Assembly: GCA_963691705.1 (NCBI GenBank)
Contig: OY829537.1
Location: 38,071,514 to 38,135,513 of the forward strand
DNA length: 64,000 nucleotides
Direction of reading: 5' to 3'
Origin: Viola odorata
Taxonomy: Eukaryota; Streptophyta; Magnoliopsida; Malpighiales; Violaceae
Shown: piece by piece, positions 58,881 to 64,000 of the stretch
How positions within the stretch are numbered: the first letter of the stretch is position 1
How the letters are laid out: the number at the start of each line of letters is the position of its first letter
Notes under the pieces: model-generated
The model's input: only the letters and a program-made list of their open reading frames with translations
Database searches by the model: none
Told to the model about the DNA's origin: nothing
Made by a program: the position numbers and the translations under genes

Positions 58881-59055
58881 AAGGGTTTTGTTTTAAAATT
58901 TAAACGGGTCAGACGGGTTGACCCGCGACCCATAAGGTCGATCCGTTTCTGACCCATTATTTAACGGGTCAAAAAATGACCTAATGGGTCAAAATAAGGG
59001 TCGAGTACGGGTCGACCCATCGGATCAGACCCATTTTGACACCCCTAGTAACAAC

Positions 59056-60589
59056 AATACAACTATAGGGGTGACGAGCGACCACACATGTTAAGACCGC
59101 AGAAAAAGCAGTTAAATGATGGCTGCACCGAATCTCCACGTGCGCTTCTGAAAATTGCAATCCAGCAATTGTTAGTTAGGTCAAGCTAGCTAGCTGAAAC
59201 CTGTTTTGATCAAAATCCTAAAATAAATAAATTAAACAATTAGAAGAAGTCCAACAAGTTCACCAAACTCATCTCCTTACAACATCATTCTTTCTCATAA
59301 GTCCTTTACTTACGCATTTAAACCAAATATACTCTTTTTTTTCTTATTATAAATTTTACAGTGAATTTTCATGTATGGAATTCCAAAAGGAAAATAATCT
59401 TTTTTATTATTTCATTTGTTTATATTATCTTCAGAAATAATAAATTTATTTCAATTAAAATAAAATCTCTATAATTTAAGTAATTATTTTTATAAGTAAA
59501 ATTTCTACAAAATTTTCACAAAATCTCTACGGGATATGATTTTCTTTATAATTAATAAAAACTAAAGAATTATAATTTGACTATAATTACAATCTCAATT
59601 TACTTATCTACGAAGTGGATTTTATGTTGCAAACAAGCTTAAGGTAAGGGGTAAAAAACATTTAAACAGTACACATACAATGCATTCAAATTAATTTCGA
59701 TCGATTTTCCCTTTATCCAATGTTTCATTTAATTAATTAAACATGTGGTGGATGAATTGTGTACCAAATTCCTATTATAACTTGATGCATCTCACTTATA
59801 CATATGGCCCGTGATGTGGTAGAAGAGAAAATTAATTACGTCTCACCTTTGCCACTCAGCATCCACTTATACATATAATTGTCTTTAGTACCAATGTGTA
59901 GCTAGCTACTTTGATATATATAGCTAGGGATATATTTTATCCCTTTTTTTATTTATATTTATATTATTATTATGATATGGAATATTGTGTAACTTATGAA
60001 TTAATTTATTGAGGAAAATGAGAAAAGGAGAAGAGGAAGAGGAAGAGGAAGAGGAAGAGGAGGTAGAGAGGTGGGTTATAAGTAGACGTTGTAGGTTAGA
60101 AACTAGGAAATGAAGACGTTGAAAGAAGAACCAAAAATCACCCTACCAAAAAAAAAGTAATTAATAAGGGGCTGTTTGTTTGTTAGCCTAGACGTTGTCA
60201 TCAATCGCTGGTGGAGCTAGATCAAGAAAGGTCTGTCCAAACTCCGCCTACCACTTCTTCTTCTTCCCTCTCCCTAACCTCTCTAACGGAAAAATCATTT
60301 ATATATCCTCTTCAATTTCTCATCTGCTTCTAGCTATAAATTACTACAGTACTACTCCTTGAAAATTCTCTCTATAATTAATCATCCTCATCATCTGCGG
60401 ATCCAATCCACAGCACCTATCGATTAAATTAGCTAGCTAGAGAAAGATTATATTTAAGGTAGGTGGGCAGCTAGGGTTTTGTTAATTTCATTTCTTGCAC
60501 TTTTAATTGAGATCTTAACTAATATTACCTAGATTACAATAGGAGAGGATCGAGATCGAGATCGAGATCGGGATCGGGATCGGGATAAC
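59056..60589 (+). promoter_or_regulatory. Upstream and 5' UTR region of the MYB gene
   Basis: AT-rich, with a GGAAGA repeat at about 60027-60062. A TATAAA at 60335-60340 lies 250 bp before the start codon. The 5' UTR includes a hexanucleotide repeat of GATCGA and GATCGG at 60549-60586, ending just before the ATG at 60590. No upstream gene is seen. Confidence 0.55.
60549..60586. repeat. GATCGA/GATCGG microsatellite in the MYB 5' UTR
   Basis: Six hexanucleotide units, three ending CGA and three CGG, end about four bases before the start codon. Confidence 0.85.
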
Positions 60590-62048
60590 ATGATGTGCAG
60601 CAGAGGACATTGGAGGCCAGCTGAAGATGAGAAGCTTAGAGAGTTGGTGCAACAGTACGGCCCTCATAATTGGAACGCCATAGCTCAAAAACTCCATGGC
60701 AGATCAGGTACGTAATTAACTCATACGTTGTTTAATACCCTTTTTCGTCTTGTATGAGACATTCCGATATCAAAAATACCCTCCTTTTTTTCAATCCCAT
60801 ACTTAGCTAATTTTCGTTTTCAAAGAAAAGAATCTAATTATTATGATCATCAGTTTGGTTTCATTTCTGGGTCGACCCGTGTTTAATTGCATGGTTTTTT
60901 TTTAAGCGAAAGATTAACTTCTAGGGATTGATACTTGAAAACTGTACAATACATTACACCTATACGGTGACCTTTCACTACTTCATGCCAACTTTGACGA
61001 ATATATATATTTAAAAAAAATGTTATGTTATCATAACCATTGTTCTAAGACATATAAATGAGTGTGACAAGTAACTAACTAAATGAAAATATATTATTAT
61101 ACATTATACAGGGAAGAGTTGTAGGTTGAGATGGTTCAATCAGTTGGATCCAAGAATCAACCGGAGCCCATTCACGGAGGAGGAGGAAGCGCGGCTGCTT
61201 GCCTCTCACCGGATTCACGGCAACCGGTGGGCTGTCATTGCTCGCCTCTTCCCCGGCCGCACTGACAATGCTGTCAAGAATCACTGGCATGTTATCATGG
61301 CAAGAAGGTGTAGAGAGAGATCAAAATTAGTCGCCCATGCAAAAAGAATCAATACTTCTGCACAAAACCTAGCTGCTATAAATGATCATCACCACCACCA
61401 AAGTATTACAACATTACCACAATATAATACCTTATTCTCTGATCACCACCATCATCAAGATCATATTCATCATGATCAGATGACGACAACGGGGACATGC
61501 AGCTCCAGGATCATCAACAATGATATTGCTTCATTATTTGTTGATAAATATTATCGTCAAAGATACTCCCATAATCATCCCTACGCATTCCCTTACCGCT
61601 CTTCCTTTCTCAAACAGTTTTGCAACCAAATGACAAATCATCAACAAGGTAATTTATTATTAATATTAATTAAGATAGTATATATCTATTTTGTCTATAA
61701 TTAGACTACTGCTATGTATATTAAGAGAATTAGTAATAATTATAACAAAATATAAGAGCTTCAATTATAAAACGATAGTCCCATGCCTCCAAGTTTTTTT
61801 CCGATGGGCACATGCCACCAAGTTACAGTGTCGAAATCGAATATCTTGTTGAAAGTGTTACACTTTGACATGTATATCTATGTTTTGGAAAATAAGTGTG
61901 AAAAAAATGAGTTGCACCATACATTGCTAACATAGCAGTTGGCATGTAGCCCAATATTTAAAACCGGTTACAAAGTATTAGTAAGGTCTCTTTGTGTAAT
62001 CAAATAAGACAAATGCTTACTTATACAGAGTTGCGTTGAACAATTAAT

Positions 62049-62092
<44 letters not shown>

Positions 62093-62426
62093 GTAAAATA
62101 AAGTTTTAATTAGCAAATCATAATTATTAGGCTGTGATAATCATTTTGGAACAAAATTCTTACACATTTTCTTGTATATATATGTGTTGAATTCACATGA
62201 ATGCAGGTGATGATGCAAAGAAGCCGATCGAGTTTTATGATTTCCTTCAACTAAACACGGAGTCAAGCAAAAGTGAGGTGATAGACAATAATTCAAGAAG
62301 AGATCACGATGAGGAAGTTGATCAAGAAGCTACGGGGTTGGGAATGGGTCAACAGCAAAGCAACAACTACAAGGGTGCAGCTGGTTTCCCATTTATAGAT
62401 TTTCTTTCTATTGGGAAATCCTCGTA

Positions 62427-62427
<1 letters not shown>
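60590..62427 (+). CDS. R2R3-MYB transcription factor, subgroup 21 type (MYB105/MYB117-like), three exons
   Basis: Exons 60590-60707, 61112-61648 and 62207-62427 join in frame to 291 residues with GT-AG introns. R2 is at about residues 5-55 ([41 protein letters not shown]). R3 is at about 57-105 ([35 protein letters not shown]), followed by [11 protein letters not shown], typical of Arabidopsis MYB52/54/56/105/110/117. The middle is His-rich. The C-terminus ends [10 protein letters not shown], a form of the subgroup's FxDFLGVG tail. The first two codons are both ATG. Relatives act in organ boundaries and in secondary wall or abiotic programmes. Nuclear, DNA-binding. Confidence 0.93.
62051..62089. 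repeat. (TA)n microsatellite in MYB intron 2
   Basis: About 19 TA units. A second TA run follows the MYB stop codon (62428-62460). Confidence 0.95.

Positions 62428-62460
<33 letters not shown>
62428..62460. repeat. (TA)n microsatellite directly after the MYB stop
   Basis: Begins one base after the TAG and would fall in the 3' UTR. Confidence 0.95.
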
Positions 62461-62463
<3 letters not shown>

Positions 62464-62466
62464 TGG

Positions 62467-62625
62467 TTTGATATATAAATATATGGATATCCAACGAAAC
62501 TGACATATATCTAATTAATTAATTACTTAAACACATGAATATATGTTGACATGCCTTTGCCGCCTACTGGTTTGATATATAAATATATGGATATCCAAGC
62601 ATCAACATGCCTTTGCCGCCTACTG
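62467..62625. repeat. Junction duplication between MYB 3' flank and Reina-like element
   Basis: GGTTTGATATATAAATATAT with GGATATCCA occurs at about 62466-62493 and 62570-62597. Each copy is followed, after spacers of different length, by ACATGCCTTTGCCGCCTACT (about 62550 and 62604). The second copy leads on into the Reina-like coding tail. Confidence 0.85.
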
Positions 62626-62810
62626 GTCCGATGACACGTGCAAGAGCTAGAAAGCTTCAAGATAAGTTGTCATCTCTCATTGACAAGGAGCTAGAGTGCG
62701 AGATGACAAGTGAGGAGGCTGCACTTCGAGAGAAGGCCTCGCGTATGGTCAATCTACTTACCATCGCGGTGTATGACGTTGTCTCTGCTAGGCAGCAGAT
62801 CGACGCGTAG
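62607..62810 (+). pseudogene. C-terminal pol tail of a Reina-like element
   Basis: The frame contains GPMTRARARKLQD, the usual tail after integrase in Reina-like chromoviruses, then a coiled helix and a stop. Lacking the rest of pol upstream, it is either a 3' remnant of an element or the part of pol that overlaps the LTR. Confidence 0.7.
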
Positions 62811-63536
62811 ATGGGCCGGCCTTTCCCATCTATCAAGTCCGACATGTACTGCAACATGTCAAGGAGTGGGAGCCCAAGGTTCTTCAGAAAGGCTCGAGCC
62901 GTTTGGAAGATATCCCAAACCCTAATCTAGGGCGCGGAGGCGCACACAAACCCTAATCCGGGTACGTGAGTCCATGCGGCGCGAGGACTCCTTGTCCCGC
63001 GCGCGCTAGGATTCCTTGACCGACGGCGTGTCCTTGTCTGATTTTGGCAACAACTTCTGTTTCTATTTATTTAATTAATTAGTTAATTAGTTTATTAATT
63101 AGTTAATTAAGTCAATTACCTTATTTAGAACTCCTACTTGCAATCCGATTAGGGTTGGTTGTATAAGAACTCGCTTTTGCCTCATTTTGAAGGTTGGTTG
63201 TTATTTTGATTAAATTGAGACTTTGTTCTTTCAAATTTCTACCAATTGTTCAAGTGCTGAACCTTGTTCCTTCTCAAGTCCGCAATACTCGAGTCGTCAA
63301 CAAGTAAAACCGAAATTGCATTCCACTTGTTCGTCTGCTCTAGGTTGATATCCACAAGGGATATAGGCTTAGTGATTCGGCCAAGGACCCTCCCTTGTTC
63401 GAACTAGGTTGGCTGGTGTTTAGCGATCAGCAGGCTTACGTTGTCTAGGCGAGTTATCTTATTCCGCATCGAAATCCATCTTTGAACAACGATCAGAATT
63501 ACGTGCTACGCATCCTACGCAACTAGGATCGTATCA
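62811..63536 (+). repeat. LTR of a Reina-like element (5' edge uncertain)
   Basis: It ends CTAGGATCGTATCA at 63536, directly before a primer site. Its last 150 bp match the complement of 18218-18370 (TTCCGCAT, GAAATCCA, CGCATCCTA, GGCTGGTG). It includes a TATAAG near 63163 and a run of TTAATTAG repeats at 63065-63105. Confidence 0.75.
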
Positions 63537-64000
63537 GTTGGTAGCGGAGCTTAAGGCGTTCAAAGATTGCTAAGTATCTTTAATTATTTTCAAGTTTTCA
63601 TTGCTGAAATCGGTTTCTTCTTTTACTCCATTCTAAAACCGATTTCCTTGTGTTCTTGGTTCGTTACTTGAATAACAATTGATGGCATTTTCAGTCCATA
63701 TTTGTTGCGTTGAAATTATCTAAATTTCTTGCATTTTCTACCAACAAAAGGGTCACGAAACACAAAAGAGAGTCCGTTCAATTTCTGTCAAAAAAAAAAA
63801 AGTCCACCAAAGTGTCAAGTCGAAATTGTATTTCAATACATACTTATTGAAGTCCGATTTTAGTGAAAAAGGATTCGTTGGAAATCTATGTTTGTTAGGG
63901 ATCTGAATCAAAAAGAATCAAGTTATTCAGAGTCCGGAGTAAAAATCTGTGATCGAAACACCAAACCGTGTTCTTAGTCAAAAAAAAAGAAGAAGAAGAA
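63537..64000 (+). mobile_element. Primer site and leader of the Reina-like element, continues beyond the window
   Basis: GTTGGTAGCGGAGCTTAAGG follows the LTR and is identical to the complement at 22688-22707. The rest is A-rich leader with no frame; gag would be expected to the right of the window. Confidence 0.75.

Larger units (their letters stand above)
55311..59047. mobile_element. hAT element 2 of the same family, with gene fragments and 8-bp target duplication
   Basis: Ends TAGGGGTGTCAAACGGGT and the complement of TAGGGGTGTCAAAATGGG, with GTAACAAC at 55303-55310 and 59048-59055. Sub-terminal GACCCG repeats are as in hAT 1. The element is inverted relative to hAT 1, since 55311-56040 matches the complement of 53600-54295. 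It contains minus-strand exon fragments and a 5'-UTR-like region next to the right arm. No transposase is recognised. Confidence 0.93.

Overview
The window is nuclear DNA of a flowering plant, most likely a eudicot. It has spliced plant genes (a thylakoid-lumen FKBP and an R2R3-MYB), AT-rich intergenic DNA, and plant-type Gypsy, Copia, LINE, hAT, MULE, Harbinger and Stowaway elements. I cannot name the species. Only three loci look like intact cellular genes: a small DLN-motif protein (24472-24942, minus), FKBP16-3 (32957-35375, plus, seven exons) and a subgroup-21-type MYB (60590-62427, plus, three exons). Most of the rest is nested mobile elements.

Layout. 1-11312: a Tat-type Ty3/Gypsy element on the minus strand that runs off the left edge. 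Its LTR (10740-11312), primer site, gag, protease, RT/RNase H and integrase are readable but broken by many stops and frameshifts. In contrast, a gene on the opposite strand of the same element (1373-3702) is fully open across three exons with its own TATA box; part of a second, related gene lies at 1-699. 11313-14960: a broken DLN-motif gene, a frameshifted coiled-coil ORF and hairpins. 14980-24000: remains of an Athila-type element (ORF1 at 16609-18217 and 22893-23190) split by a Reina-like chromovirus (18218-22892) that carries a cluster of GTGATCAC palindromes. 24472-24942: the intact DLN-motif gene. 26127-27196: scrambled, inverted pieces of the plastid rRNA operon region. 27591-29313: two Copia LTRs around a pol fragment.

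30286-32813: a Harbinger derivative with its Myb-like ORF1 and only the tail of its transposase, ending about 145 bp upstream of the FKBP16-3 start codon. 35400-46070: intergenic DNA with a MULE that has long inverted repeats and a perfect 9-bp duplication (37358-38799), a Harbinger/Tourist-type element (39990-40982), several Stowaway MITEs and other inverted-repeat elements. 46090-48850: a broken, 5'-truncated LINE, followed by a fragment of a Tat 5' end. 51693-54295 and 55311-59047: two hAT elements of one family, each with a perfect 8-bp target duplication and each carrying intron-containing fragments of host genes (the first has MSRB exon 1). 60590-62427: the MYB gene. 62600-64000: a plus-strand Reina-like element (pol tail, LTR, primer site, leader) joined to the MYB 3' flank through a duplicated junction.

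The host genes do not form a pathway. The window mainly records nested insertion, gene-fragment capture by hAT elements, organelle DNA transfer, and an antisense retrotransposon gene that has stayed open while gag-pol decayed.
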